A DNA stretch of 42,549 bases from JBCDBL01 sp039183635 (GTDB lineage: Bacteria > Pseudomonadota > Alphaproteobacteria > Caulobacterales > Parvularculaceae). The stretch is from the NCBI GenBank assembly GCA_039183635.1, contig JBCDBL010000014.1, positions 1 to 42,549 on the forward strand, given 5' to 3'. The notes beneath the pieces were generated by a model. It was not told the origin of the DNA. It ran no database searches and saw nothing but the letters and a program-made list of their open reading frames with translations. The translations under genes and the position numbers were made by a program. Positions 16,725-25,552 of the stretch are shown one piece after another; the stretch's first letter is position 1, and each line of letters starts with the position of its first letter.

Positions 16725-17026
16725 TTAACGCGTATTTTCAGTCCTGTCGAGAAGGCGTATCCCGCCCCAATATCGTTGTGATATGCAAGACGCTCTATAA
16801 AAAAGTAATGCTTAAGGTGACTTTGCGGCGTTCATGCGCAAAGACGGGGCATAAGCCGCTACGGCGCTGATTTAATTTGTGCGGTTTGGGCGATGGTCAC
16901 CGTTTTGTATGAAAGCTCACGGCTTTGCCTGAATATAAATTCAGTGTAAGGTATATATTGAATAGTTATTCCGATGGGCTGGACGCTAAGTCAGGTTGAA
17001 TCAATAGATAGAATTAAATTGTGTTA
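16725..17026. other. AT-rich intergenic region
   Basis: About 300 bases upstream of the TetR gene and beyond the TonB-receptor remnant. It is AT-rich (for example around 16930-17020) and holds the TetR promoter, but I see no gene, repeat or clear terminator. Reading the remnant frame further shows no more TonB receptor sequence that I can recognise. Confidence 0.5.
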
Positions 17027-17200
17027 CTATACGTCTCTTATATTCCTGTATCTGTTTGAATAAAGTACGGACTCTTCCCGTTTTTGAGCGGTGATGAATG
17101 TGTTTTCAAATTGCGAAGCTTGTTGCTGTCCAAAGACGCCGCTCGTTGTCGCAAGGCGGCAGGTTCTGGAAAATAGGACTGCGCTGACTTTCGTTTTCAT
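17027..17200 (-). pseudogene. N-terminal remnant of a TonB-dependent receptor gene
   Basis: A 57-codon frame starts at an ATG (17198-17200) with a strong ribosome binding site (AGAGGAGA) and ends at TAG 17027-17029. It encodes GQQQASQFENTFITAQKREE (residues 24-43), then SVLYSN. The segment ITAQKREESV is the hallmark TonB-box/plug entry of TonB-dependent receptors (commonly VTAQKREESLQDVP), but here the frame breaks off just after it and no barrel follows. The leader is no longer a good signal peptide. It sits 80 bases behind the PQQ dehydrogenase gene on the same strand. I infer that an operon partner, a full receptor of 700 or more residues, was lost by deletion and decay. Confidence 0.65.
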
Positions 17201-17280
17201 TGTTCTCCTCTTTGCGTCTTAGTATTTGGTTTTTATGAAGTTCTATTCAACAACTTCTCGGCTCCTGACCTGAAGGTTCG

Positions 17281-19806
17281 TCACTTTTGAGAAAGCGCAT
17301 AGGCTATAACCCATCCGCCTTTTCCATCTTTCGATTGGTCGGGTGCAGCGATTACAACATATTGGGTTTCGTCTACAGAATATGTGATGGGAGTAGACTT
17401 ACTGGTCGCCGGAATCTCCGTAGACCATAGAATCTTACCAGTTTGAATGTCGATGGCGCGAAAAAGCGAATCGAATGTCCCAAGCTGGAAAATCAAACCA
17501 CTGCGTGTTGTTGTTGTTCCCCCAAAAGCCGGCATACCGAGCTCAAATGGCAAGTGAAGTTTGAGACCAAGGGGGGTGTCTATGTTGATGCGTCCGATTG
17601 GGCGACTCCAAAGGAGTTTATTTGTATTGAGATCGATAACGGCAAGCTTGCTGAGGGGAGGTTCGAAACATGGCGTATTTAAAGGAATGCCGAGAAGCGG
17701 TACTTTCCATTTCGACACGAAGGGCTCCATAGATGCAAACCTGGGCGTATCAGGATCAAAGTTCCCTTGCTCAGGTTTGACCGAGGGGAGATGTCTTTGG
17801 CGTAGCTTCTCACGGTCTTCCGGTATTTCAGCTGTCGACAGCATAACAACACGGTTGCCAGCTAATAGTGGTTGGGCGACGAGCCATCCGTTGTCAGGGT
17901 CGACTGAAACGCTCGGCCAGTTAAATGCGCCCCTGTCGCCTGGATACTGGAATGACCCGCCCCAGGTCGGCCCGCCGAGCAGATCGCCGCCGCCGCCGCG
18001 CATTGGCGGCGTAAAATGTCCGTCATACCGCATTTTTTTAAATTCGATCCTACAGAAAAGATGATCGAGCGGTGTTAAGCCCCACATATCCTTTTCATGT
18101 CGATAGGGCCTAAAGTGAGGTAGTCCCGAAAATGGTTGCGTTTGCGTAACAAAGTCCCCCTCAATCGCACCTTGGGGCGTCGGGCATTCTCCACCAGGAA
18201 ATGCCTCTGATCCATCAGGGCACGTTTGAGCGGGGTAGATCGGTTCGCCATTTCGGCGGTCGAGCGCAAAAATCTCGCCGCGTTTGGTTGGTGCGATTAC
18301 AGCAGGAATCTTGCGGCCGTTGACTTTAAGGTCGATAAGGGTCGGCTGCGACGGCACATCGTAGTCCCAAATATCATGGCGCACCGTCTGATAGGACCAG
18401 GCGACTTCACCGGTCGTCCCTCTCAAAGCAACCACTGATGAAGAGTACTTCTCGTCATAAGGGCGCCGTTTAGCGCCATAATAGTCAGGCGCGGAATTTC
18501 CCGTTGGGGCGAAAATAAGATCGAGATCCGGGTCGTAACTCATGATCGACCAAACATTCGGTGTACTACGTGTATAGTACGCCCCGTCTGCGGGCATGCC
18601 GCGATAGTCCGGATTACCAACATCCCAGGCCCATTGGAACGCGCCTGTTGTTGCGCTGTACGCACGCACGACGCCCGAGACATTACCAAGCTCTTGGTTG
18701 TCAATAACCCAGCCGCCGACGACGATTCTGTCGCCTGCAATGAGAGGCGGAGAGGTGACCATATAGTCAAACGGCTTGTGGGGGCCGAGGCCGGGCCGCA
18801 AGTTTACCTCGCCGCTCTCACCGAAGTCAGTGCAAACATCGCCTGTCGCCGCATTGAGTGCGATGAGGCGCGCATCTGTCGTCCCGGTTATTATTCTATT
18901 TGGACAGGGACCATTATAGCTATGCTGGGCTTCGTGATAGCTGACGCCGCGGCAGGTGCGCGTGAAATAGTTTCCTTTCTCCAGCTCCCGGGCCGTTGAG
19001 CCCGCGAGCGTGTTGTGAGGGTTGTGTCGCCAGCGTTCCTCGCCGGAGCGCGCATCTATGGCGATAACGATGTTGCCGGCTGTGCACACGTATACAAGAT
19101 CGCCGATCTGAAGAGGCGTGTTCTTAAATTCATAAGGTATTCCCGTGCGAAAGCGCCAAACTTCCTTAAGATCGGTTACGTTTGATCTATTAATCTGGGT
19201 AAGCTCGGAAAACCTAGAGCCAGATGTAGTGTTGCCATAATTTCGCCAATCTTCAGTTTCAGCGGGAGTGCTGGCCTCAGTACGCGTATTTTCTATGACA
19301 TCATAGGACTGCATAGATGCGATCGCTAGAGATAGAACTGCAAATCCCCCGGCGCCAATGACCCATGTTCCGCCGGGGGCGAGGCCGCCGCGGTAACTTT
19401 TCTGCATCGCTGCGGCATGCCAGGGCGACAAAAACCAAAGACCGACGACGATCCAAGCGAGCAGTCGTGGCGACAACGCTATTAAATCCAAGCCTGCCTC
19501 GAAAAGCGCCCAAAGCGTTGTGACGGCTAGTATTCCCCCATAAAGGCGTGCCGCCAAGGGCAATCGCAGAACCAACAATATACAAACTAATAATAACGCC
19601 AGGCCTGCGAATAGGTAGTACCAAGTGCCCCCTAACGAGATAAGCGTGAGACCGCGAACGGCGAGATAACCGCCAACGAGCATCAGGAATGCTGCAAAAA
19701 ACCAATTTATATATATTGGCGTTAATGCATTTCCGGCGGCCAAGCGGCGCCCCAATATACGCTCCGGCAAGACGGCGATAGCCGAACTCAAGTGCTTTAA
19801 AAACAT
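17281..19806 (-). CDS. Membrane-bound PQQ-dependent dehydrogenase (glucose/quinate/shikimate type)
   Basis: This 841-residue quinoprotein oxidises a sugar or polyol-like substrate in the periplasm and passes electrons to ubiquinone. Five N-terminal membrane segments (about 33-52, 62-81, 86-105, 114-128 and 146-164) anchor it, then an eight-bladed beta-propeller follows from WRNYGNTTSGSRFS. Typical segments are VYVCTAGNIVIAIDARSGEERW, CRGVSYH, ITGTTDARLIALNAATG, VVGGWVIDN, NVWSIMSYDPDLDLIFAPTGN and the C-terminal ELGMPAFGG...GGWVIAYAL. Length and topology match the mGDH/QuiA family. Substrate choice within the family cannot be called. No pqq biosynthesis gene is in the window. It is followed by the remnant of a TonB receptor gene, which may once have imported substrate. 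Confidence 0.95.
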   Translation of the reverse strand: MFLKHLSSAIAVLPERILGRRLAAGNALTPIYINWFFAAFLMLVGGYLAVRGLTLISLGGTWYYLFAGLALLLVCILLVLRLPLAARLYGGILAVTTLWALFEAGLDLIALSPRLLAWIVVGLWFLSPWHAAAMQKSYRGGLAPGGTWVIGAGGFAVLSLAIASMQSYDVIENTRTEASTPAETEDWRNYGNTTSGSRFSELTQINRSNVTDLKEVWRFRTGIPYEFKNTPLQIGDLVYVCTAGNIVIAIDARSGEERWRHNPHNTLAGSTARELEKGNYFTRTCRGVSYHEAQHSYNGPCPNRIITGTTDARLIALNAATGDVCTDFGESGEVNLRPGLGPHKPFDYMVTSPPLIAGDRIVVGGWVIDNQELGNVSGVVRAYSATTGAFQWAWDVGNPDYRGMPADGAYYTRSTPNVWSIMSYDPDLDLIFAPTGNSAPDYYGAKRRPYDEKYSSSVVALRGTTGEVAWSYQTVRHDIWDYDVPSQPTLIDLKVNGRKIPAVIAPTKRGEIFALDRRNGEPIYPAQTCPDGSEAFPGGECPTPQGAIEGDFVTQTQPFSGLPHFRPYRHEKDMWGLTPLDHLFCRIEFKKMRYDGHFTPPMRGGGGDLLGGPTWGGSFQYPGDRGAFNWPSVSVDPDNGWLVAQPLLAGNRVVMLSTAEIPEDREKLRQRHLPSVKPEQGNFDPDTPRFASMEPFVSKWKVPLLGIPLNTPCFEPPLSKLAVIDLNTNKLLWSRPIGRINIDTPLGLKLHLPFELGMPAFGGTTTTRSGLIFQLGTFDSLFRAIDIQTGKILWSTEIPATSKSTPITYSVDETQYVVIAAPDQSKDGKGGWVIAYALSQK

Positions 19807-19890
19807 CTGATCAGTCTTTGTTGCGAATTTAGGATTTGTTCAGGCCGCCCCAACGGTTTTTTCGGCAGGAACGGAGGGGCTGCGGTGCGA

Positions 19891-20859
19891 TTAATCGCTT
19901 GCGCCTTTCAAGTGCTTGTCAAACCATGACAGGGCAAGCCTGTGCGCCTGGTCCCAGCCATCGTCATATATGCCGTAATGTGTTATATTTGGTATAATGA
20001 CAAGATTCTTTTCGCCTGTATGCTCTTCGTGAAGCTTAATAGCTTCTGGATTCGTTCCGTATTCTTCTTTTTCGGCAAGTACAGTTTGCAATGCGACGCT
20101 GTTGTTTCTTTGTATATCTACTGCGGGTGCGTATGGGATGAAGCGGGCAGGGATCGGATAACCTGTTAATCCGTTGAATTTTGCACGCGGCTCGGGGTAA
20201 CCAGTTTGTCCGCGTGCTCTTAAGGTGGAGATCAGCAAGCCTTCAGGCGCTCTGCCGACGCGACCGTCCAGAAGCCCTGTCACTTGCGCATGCACGGCCT
20301 TTACGCGAACATCGTGGGATGCGGCGTAGACGGCAAGCCCTCCGGCCAACGAGCTCCCCCAAAGACCGATTTTTTCGGCATCAACTTGCGGCTCGGCTTG
20401 AATCCAGTGAAGAACATTCAGCCAGTCCATCCCCATATCCATGGGGTCAATCACCTCGCGTATGGCCCTGATCTGCGCGGTGAAGTTTAACGTGTCTACA
20501 TCCGGCATCGGCTTAGTGAGAATGACGCGTGAATCGCTTTCGCCCCAACCACGGAAGTCGAATGTCGCGACATAATATCCTGCTTGGGCGATCGCCGCTG
20601 CGTCCCGGAAAATTGACCGCTGCGTGCCGCCCCAGCCCTGAGCCATAATAACAGCCGGCAATCGATCGCCTTCAGCGGTCGATTTGGGGGTGAAAATGTG
20701 GGCGGTAAGGCGTGTCCCTTCGCTATAAATGTCGGTTTTGCGTTGCTCTACATCATGGGGAAGCACAAACTTTTCTTGTGCTGAGGTCGCTCCGGGCGCT
20801 GTTAAAGTTGCGATTAAGAGTGCGAAAGCAAAAAGCAGTTTGGTGAGTGTTATTGGCAT
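19891..20859 (-). CDS. Secreted alpha/beta hydrolase
   Basis: This 322-residue protein has a signal peptide (residues 1-28, ending TSAQ) and an alpha/beta-hydrolase fold. Visible parts are the oxyanion region MAQGWGGTQRS, the strand VATFDFRGWGES, the nucleophile elbow LWGSSLAGG (Ser170) and the C-terminal catalytic His in NITHYGIY. It resembles the dienelactone-hydrolase/acetyl-xylan-esterase/DUF-type esterases that act on esters or amides outside the cytoplasm; the exact family is not certain. The ATG at 20859 has CCAGGAG in front and is the start of the signal peptide. The membrane AraC regulator gene lies 280 bases upstream on the same strand and may control it. Confidence 0.85.
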   Translation of the reverse strand: MPITLTKLLFAFALLIATLTAPGATSAQEKFVLPHDVEQRKTDIYSEGTRLTAHIFTPKSTAEGDRLPAVIMAQGWGGTQRSIFRDAAAIAQAGYYVATFDFRGWGESDSRVILTKPMPDVDTLNFTAQIRAIREVIDPMDMGMDWLNVLHWIQAEPQVDAEKIGLWGSSLAGGLAVYAASHDVRVKAVHAQVTGLLDGRVGRAPEGLLISTLRARGQTGYPEPRAKFNGLTGYPIPARFIPYAPAVDIQRNNSVALQTVLAEKEEYGTNPEAIKLHEEHTGEKNLVIIPNITHYGIYDDGWDQAHRLALSWFDKHLKGASD

Positions 20860-21141
20860 GGGTGTCTCCTGGCTATTTAAGATGCGCATAGATGCGGGGC
20901 CGGCTCCATGGCGCCGCTGGGGCGCTTTTTCTTGTGTTGCGCTGCAACATCGCCACTTGGCCTTCCGATAGGTCAGAGCCGAGATTGGTTGCCGAAATGC
21001 CTGATGCTGTTAGCGCATAAGCGAAAGCATCGGTCATGCGAAATCCCCTGTCGTAAGTTACGTTTACGATCGGCCATCGAAGGCAAAAGCGCTTATTGGG
21101 GATGAAAAAAGAGTAGCGATTTTAAAATCGATCAGGAATTT

Positions 21142-22239
21142 TTAAGATCGATCAGTTGCCAGACCGTTATTTTGTTTGGCGCCCAGGGCGTCACGCCGAA
21201 ATTCCGTCGGCGTTTTGCCTGTCGCCTCTTTGAAGGCTCGATTGAACGGCGCCAGCGAACCATAGCCTAATTCATGGGCGATCTGGATAATTCGTTCGCG
21301 GGCGCGCTCTGGTTCCCCAAGCGCTGCTTTCGCTGCTTCAATGCGACGTACATTCAAAAAGGCGCTGAAGTTGCGGTACCCTAAATCTTGATTAATGAGA
21401 CGGCGCAACTGGTGCTCGGGCACGCCGACCTTTTCAGCAAGGGCTGCAACGGTCAGCCCTTCTTCACGATACGCTCCCTCGTTCATGAGGGCCGTGAGCC
21501 GTTCCAGAACAGGCTGATTTGCAGCAGACAAAGCTGCTTGCATGTCGTGTGGGAGGGATGATTGCGCCGACCTGTTCTTGGGCGGCGTTAGGAAGAGATC
21601 GCTATTCGGCGCAAGAAACCATACGTTGAAGAAAAAAGTGAGGCCAAGTAGGATAATGGCGTGGATAAATGTGAAAGAGGTTGGGAGATCCGCAACGGCG
21701 TCAATGTTCTCTATTAACGCTGTCATGACGGCCATTACTCCAACCGTTAAGGCAAACACCAGCCGAAATTTGCGGCGCGGGTCGACAAGGTCGTCGTGCC
21801 GATCGTGGAGCGCCAACCATATTGTGTGGCCCATCAGCATGATATTTACTGCGCCATGCAGCACAGTCACAGCAAGCCCCGTGTTTTGCATAGGCCAAAA
21901 CGGCGCTGTCGTGTGCATCAACGCCAGTATGATAAGGGGCGTAAGTGTTATTGGGCCCAAACGAAAGTCTTCATCATCAAACAAGGAGAGCGCGAACCAC
22001 CAGAAGAAAGTGGAATTAAAAATTGCAAAATACTTCAAGTAGTGGATGAGAAAACCCACGATCTCTACGGATTCGTCGGCGGAAGTGATAATGTAAAAAC
22101 AGGTCGACAGTAAAAAGATTGCGCCTGCCAGCCTTTGCGCGCGGGGCATATTGCTGAACAATAGCACGCCGGCCATCAGCAGGTTCACGCCTGCCGCCAT
22201 GCCACGCAGTGTTATTTCTATGAGCAGTACGGATGTCAT
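21142..22239 (-). CDS. Membrane-anchored AraC-family transcriptional regulator
   Basis: This 365-residue protein joins an N-terminal domain of about six to seven membrane helices (residues 1-215) to a C-terminal AraC DNA-binding domain (about 245-355). The helix-turn-helix parts are LTVAALAEKVGVPEHQLRRLINQDLG and ERIIQIAHELGYGSLAPFNRAFKEATGKTPTEFR, a standard two-HTH AraC unit. Such proteins may sense a membrane or periplasmic signal and bind DNA while anchored. The start is taken at ATG 22239; a GTG at 22245 is an alternative and neither has a clear ribosome binding site. The likely target is the adjacent secreted hydrolase gene. Confidence 0.9.
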   Translation of the reverse strand: MTSVLLIEITLRGMAAGVNLLMAGVLLFSNMPRAQRLAGAIFLLSTCFYIITSADESVEIVGFLIHYLKYFAIFNSTFFWWFALSLFDDEDFRLGPITLTPLIILALMHTTAPFWPMQNTGLAVTVLHGAVNIMLMGHTIWLALHDRHDDLVDPRRKFRLVFALTVGVMAVMTALIENIDAVADLPTSFTFIHAIILLGLTFFFNVWFLAPNSDLFLTPPKNRSAQSSLPHDMQAALSAANQPVLERLTALMNEGAYREEGLTVAALAEKVGVPEHQLRRLINQDLGYRNFSAFLNVRRIEAAKAALGEPERARERIIQIAHELGYGSLAPFNRAFKEATGKTPTEFRRDALGAKQNNGLATDRS

Positions 22240-22436
22240 TTGCACCAGCGTTGCAGGGCGTCGGTCAGCTTGTCAATTCCTTTAAGCGCAGCATGCGATG
22301 AAGCGCATATTTCTAATATTTTTTCAGTATACACTATTTTTGAAGGTTTTATTGAAATAGCGGGCGGAAGGTGATGTCTGACGTCAATCGGCATGCCTGA
22401 TCAGGCGTTAAGCTGTTCCGGACGAGTTTTGCCCCT
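22240..22436. other. Upstream region of the AraC regulator gene
   Basis: AT-rich DNA at 22305-22360 (for example TTTTTTCAGTATACACTATTTTTG) is a likely promoter region for the AraC gene. No gene is seen before repeat A begins. Confidence 0.4.
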
Positions 22437-22567
22437 GTCAGCTAGGGCGTGTCGCGCAAAAGCGGATACCGGTTTTCTCGCAAAAGGTCGAACACGTGTT
22501 CTACCGTCAAAACAAAGACCTAGAGCACGCCCGTGTGAACCCAATTAAATGAGACGTGCTCCAGAGG
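22437..22567 (-). repeat. Dispersed repeat A, copy 2
   Basis: Reverse-complement match of the block at 119-248. The stem pairs AGCACGTC with GGCGTGCT (one U-G pair in place of C-G of copy 1), and the palindrome is CGAACA-CG-TGTTCG. It lies between the 3' end of the IclR gene and the upstream region of the AraC gene, about 70 bases beyond the IclR stop. Confidence 0.85.
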
Positions 22568-22636
22568 CGGCCTTAAAGGAGCTGTGGGTCGTATAGGGTC
22601 AAGTCACGCAATGCTTGAGGCGGCAACAGTGAGGCC

Positions 22637-23458
22637 TTACGTTTCGCTATCAAGCCTTTGGAAGCCTAATTTTTCCGATACAGCTGCAGCGCAGGTTTTC
22701 AACGCCAATGCTTTATCCGTAGTCCAACCTACTTTAAGTATCTCTTTTCGTCCCACAAGGCCTATCGCCATAGCCAGTTTGCTTGAATGGTCAAAAATCG
22801 GCGCGGCGAGCGCGTTTATGCCTGGAATCAAATCGCCCGCGACGCGGGCCATGCCATGTGCGCGCGTCTCCTCAATTATTTTTTGGCGCACAGACATATT
22901 TAGGCAGGGGGACGTGGGGTCAAGCACGCGCTCTTCTTTTATGATCTCAGAGCATAGCGCCTTATCGGGTTGATAAGTTAAAAATATGCGACCCACGGCG
23001 CTGTTAAAAAGCGGCAGTCGCGAACCGACGCGCACGTTCAGCGTAACGGCGTTAATGCTTTCTTCCAGCGCGATGACCGTTGGGCCGAACTCGCCCCAAA
23101 TGGCAAGGGCCGCCGTCTCATTCGTTTTGTCGCGCAGTTCTGATAAGGCCTCGGCAGCGATCTGCATAGGACTGATCCGCCGTAAAGCCGTGAGCCCGAG
23201 CGTGATCGCCAAGGGGCCGATGGCGTAGGCGCCTGAGGTTGGTTCTTGTACGGCGAGACCTGCGCGGGTCAAGCTTACCAAATAACGATGGGCTTTTCCG
23301 CGCGGCATGCCGGCGGCCGCGGCAATGTCTTTTAGCGCTGCGGCGCCGCCCAACATGCTGATGGCGCGCAAAATATGCGCGGCTGTTTCTACGGATTGGA
23401 CGCCGCCTTTGTCGGCGTCTTCCGAGGCGATGGTCTGCGTGGATATTTCTAAAGACAT
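22637..23458 (-). CDS. IclR-family transcriptional regulator
   Basis: This 273-residue regulator has the N-terminal winged helix of IclR proteins (about residues 20-80: SVETAAHILRAISMLGGAAALKDIAAAAGMPRGKAHRYLVSL) and the C-terminal effector-binding domain (from about 95 to 265, with FNSAVGRIFLTYQP, VAGDLIPGINALAAPIFD and the closing helix). IclR proteins often control aromatic ring cleavage pathways, with the ring compound as effector. It is divergent from the cupin dioxygenase gene with about 156 bases between starts, so that gene is its probable target. The ATG at 23458 is preferred because earlier in-frame starts add residues with no family match. Confidence 0.92.
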   Translation of the reverse strand: MSLEISTQTIASEDADKGGVQSVETAAHILRAISMLGGAAALKDIAAAAGMPRGKAHRYLVSLTRAGLAVQEPTSGAYAIGPLAITLGLTALRRISPMQIAAEALSELRDKTNETAALAIWGEFGPTVIALEESINAVTLNVRVGSRLPLFNSAVGRIFLTYQPDKALCSEIIKEERVLDPTSPCLNMSVRQKIIEETRAHGMARVAGDLIPGINALAAPIFDHSSKLAMAIGLVGRKEILKVGWTTDKALALKTCAAAVSEKLGFQRLDSET

Positions 23459-23551
23459 CGTGATTGCACCATGAGCACCAGGGAAAGTCATACGTTGCTG
23501 TGGCCCAAAAGTCGATTTTTCGTGTTTAAGGCGATGGTGTAAGCGGTTGTA

Positions 23552-23579
23552 TTGTATTTTGAGACACGTTACGTATAAA
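23552..23579 (+). promoter_or_regulatory. Probable promoter of the cupin dioxygenase gene
   Basis: TTGTAT (23552-23557) and TATAAA (23574-23579) are 16 bases apart and lie 36 bases before the dioxygenase ATG. The stretch between, including GAGACACGTTACG, could hold the IclR operator, but no clean palindrome is visible. Confidence 0.45.
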
Positions 23580-23614
23580 GGGACAATCAAAAATCCACGG
23601 CATGGACGAAAACG

Positions 23615-24739
23615 ATGGGCGAAAATCAAGGATTAGATGCGGATCGCGAAAACATTTATGCAGCATTGGGGGAGCTTAATGCGTATGCGTTTTGGCAGAT
23701 TCAAGGTGAAATGGAGCCGCGGGAGCCGCGTGTTCGCGAACGGCCCCATGTTTGGCGTTACAAGGATTTCGAACCGCACATCCTTCGCGCTGGAGAGGTT
23801 GTGCCTCACGAGCTGGCCGACCGCCGTGGGCTTATCCTTCATAACCCAGGCTACGATATGACACGGCCTTACACAACGAATACGCTCTATGCAGCCTATT
23901 CTGTTTATATGCCGGGAGAAGTGTTCGAACCCCATGTTCACAGTCCGTCTGCGAGCCGCATGGTGCTCCACTGTGACGGCAAAGGGTATACGACGGTTGA
24001 CGGTGAAAAAGCTTATCTGGAACGTGGTGATTTAATCACGACGCCGAGCGGTGCTTGGCACGACCATGGCAATGAAGGCTCCGAGCCCATGATTTGGGTG
24101 GATATGCTGGATATTCCGATCCCGGTTTTGTTTAACGCTTCGAAGTTTGGTTTCGATTATCAGGAAAATGGCGTGACGCGTGACAGTCAGTCTCAGAGTA
24201 GGTCTAAGCTTTACTCTAAGCGTCACTTCGCTTCTGGCGGTTTGCGACCGCGGTTTGCACGACAGACCGTCGGCAATGATAACGCATCTCCGCAAATGCA
24301 CTTTAAATATAAAGACGTTAGGGCGGCGCTGGACGGTCTGCGTGACGAAGAGGGCGATCCCTATGACGGCGTCATTCTCGATTACGTCAATGTGATGACT
24401 GGCGGGCCGTTGCATCGAACACAGAACTTCTCGATGCAAATGCTAAGGCCAAAGGAGCATACGCTTTCCCACCGGCATACTAACAATGCGCTTTATGTTT
24501 GCTTGGAGGGAGCTGGTAAAACAGTTGTAAACGGCGAGGATTACCATTGGGGAGAAAGCGATGTGTTTTGTGTTCCATCCCATCAGTGGCATGAACACAT
24601 TAATCTCAGCGCCGATGGTGATGCTGTTTTGTACTGTGTGACAGACTCCCCTGCGGTCGAAGCGCTCGGCTTGTTATGGGAAGAGCGTAGATTGCCCGGC
24701 GGCGGAACCGATATTATCGGAAAGTCCATTCCGGTTTGA
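23615..24739 (+). CDS. Double-cupin ring-cleavage dioxygenase (gentisate 1,2-dioxygenase-like)
   Basis: This 374-residue enzyme belongs to the gentisate / 1-hydroxy-2-naphthoate / salicylate dioxygenase family, iron enzymes that open an aromatic ring next to a carboxyl group. The N-terminal segment RPHVWRYKDFEPHILRAGE is typical. The first cupin (about 95-160) carries EPHVHS (His107, His109) and GAWHDHGN (His149, His151). The second cupin (about 275-335) carries SHRHTN (His286, His288) and HQWHEHIN (His326, His328). Full ligand sets in both halves are notable. Length matches the family. The true substrate cannot be told from gentisate by eye. It leads a plus-strand catabolic run and is divergent from an IclR regulator. 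Confidence 0.88.
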   Translation: MGENQGLDADRENIYAALGELNAYAFWQIQGEMEPREPRVRERPHVWRYKDFEPHILRAGEVVPHELADRRGLILHNPGYDMTRPYTTNTLYAAYSVYMPGEVFEPHVHSPSASRMVLHCDGKGYTTVDGEKAYLERGDLITTPSGAWHDHGNEGSEPMIWVDMLDIPIPVLFNASKFGFDYQENGVTRDSQSQSRSKLYSKRHFASGGLRPRFARQTVGNDNASPQMHFKYKDVRAALDGLRDEEGDPYDGVILDYVNVMTGGPLHRTQNFSMQMLRPKEHTLSHRHTNNALYVCLEGAGKTVVNGEDYHWGESDVFCVPSHQWHEHINLSADGDAVLYCVTDSPAVEALGLLWEERRLPGGGTDIIGKSIPV

Positions 24740-24758
24740 CGGCGGCGCTTCTTGCGTT

Positions 24759-24776
24759 GCCTGCTTTTATGCAGGC
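24759..24776 (+). terminator. Possible hairpin between dioxygenase and hydrolase genes
   Basis: GCCTGC-TTTTAT-GCAGGC is a perfect 6-base stem 20 bases after the dioxygenase stop. Only a weak T tract (GTTTGAAT) follows, so it may attenuate or process the message rather than end it. Confidence 0.35.
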
Positions 24777-24850
24777 GTTTGAATATCTGAAAATACAAAT
24801 GCGGTCGCCTGTTCTCATGCTGGTGATCTTGATCGAACAGGAGCGATAAA

Positions 24851-25552
24851 ATGGCTGTGACAACTTCGTCAATCTCAATTGCTGTTGAGGGTGGGGACAT
24901 GAACGCTTTTCTTGCGGTTCCCGACGGCGGGCGCGGCAAGCCCATTGTGATGTTGCAAGAGATTTTCGGGGTAAACGATGCAATGAAGGCGAAGGCTGAA
25001 ATGTTCGCCGCGCAAGGATTTGTGGTGCTTGCGCCGGACCTGTTTTGGCGTCTCGAGCCTGGGGTCGATCTTGGCTATGATGATGAAAGTCGCAAAAAAG
25101 CGTTCGGCCACATGCAGGCTTTTGATTTTCCGGCAGGTCTGCGGGATATTAAGGCGGCGTTTAAGGCTCTGGCCGGACGCCCCGAAGCGGAAGGCGCGCC
25201 AGCCTATGTGGGGTACTGCTTGGGCGGCAAGCTCGCCGTCGTTGCAGGCGCAATGACCGAGGGCGTTGCTGCGGTTGTTTCGTTTTACGGCGTCAAGCTC
25301 GATGAGAATATTGAGCAGATGCAATCAATGACATGTCCGTTGGTTTTGCATTTTGGCACCAACGATTCGCATATTCCCGTGGAAGTCTCTTCTCAAATTA
25401 ATGATGCGCTTGCTGATAGCAGCCATGCGGCGGTTTATATTTACGATGGCGCTCAACACGGATTTTTTAATAAGGTGCGTGAGGACGTCTATGATGCGAG
25501 CGCATCGGCGCACGCTATGGAGCGCACGCTTCAGGCGCTCCGCAGCTCCTGA
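24851..25552 (+). CDS. Dienelactone hydrolase family protein
   Basis: This 233-residue cytoplasmic alpha/beta hydrolase has the dienelactone hydrolase signature: Glu37 in MLQEIFGV, the nucleophile elbow GYCLGG (Cys123), acid Asp172 in FGTNDSHIP, and His203 in GAQHGFF. A full Cys-Asp-His triad argues for an active enzyme. The classical family member opens dienelactone from chlorocatechol breakdown; others act on carboxymethylenebutenolide or lactones. It follows the cupin dioxygenase by 111 bases on the same strand, so it may process a product of that ring-opening, though gentisate pathways do not usually need a lactone hydrolase. The start is supported by the AGGAGCG upstream. Confidence 0.93.
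   Translation: MAVTTSSISIAVEGGDMNAFLAVPDGGRGKPIVMLQEIFGVNDAMKAKAEMFAAQGFVVLAPDLFWRLEPGVDLGYDDESRKKAFGHMQAFDFPAGLRDIKAAFKALAGRPEAEGAPAYVGYCLGGKLAVVAGAMTEGVAAVVSFYGVKLDENIEQMQSMTCPLVLHFGTNDSHIPVEVSSQINDALADSSHAAVYIYDGAQHGFFNKVREDVYDASASAHAMERTLQALRSS

Noticed and set aside
20911..20930. Plus-strand terminator (GCGCC-GCTGG-GGCGC-TTTTT)
   Set aside because: It looks like a short intrinsic terminator, but no plus-strand gene ends here; it lies in the upstream region of a minus-strand gene and is probably chance.
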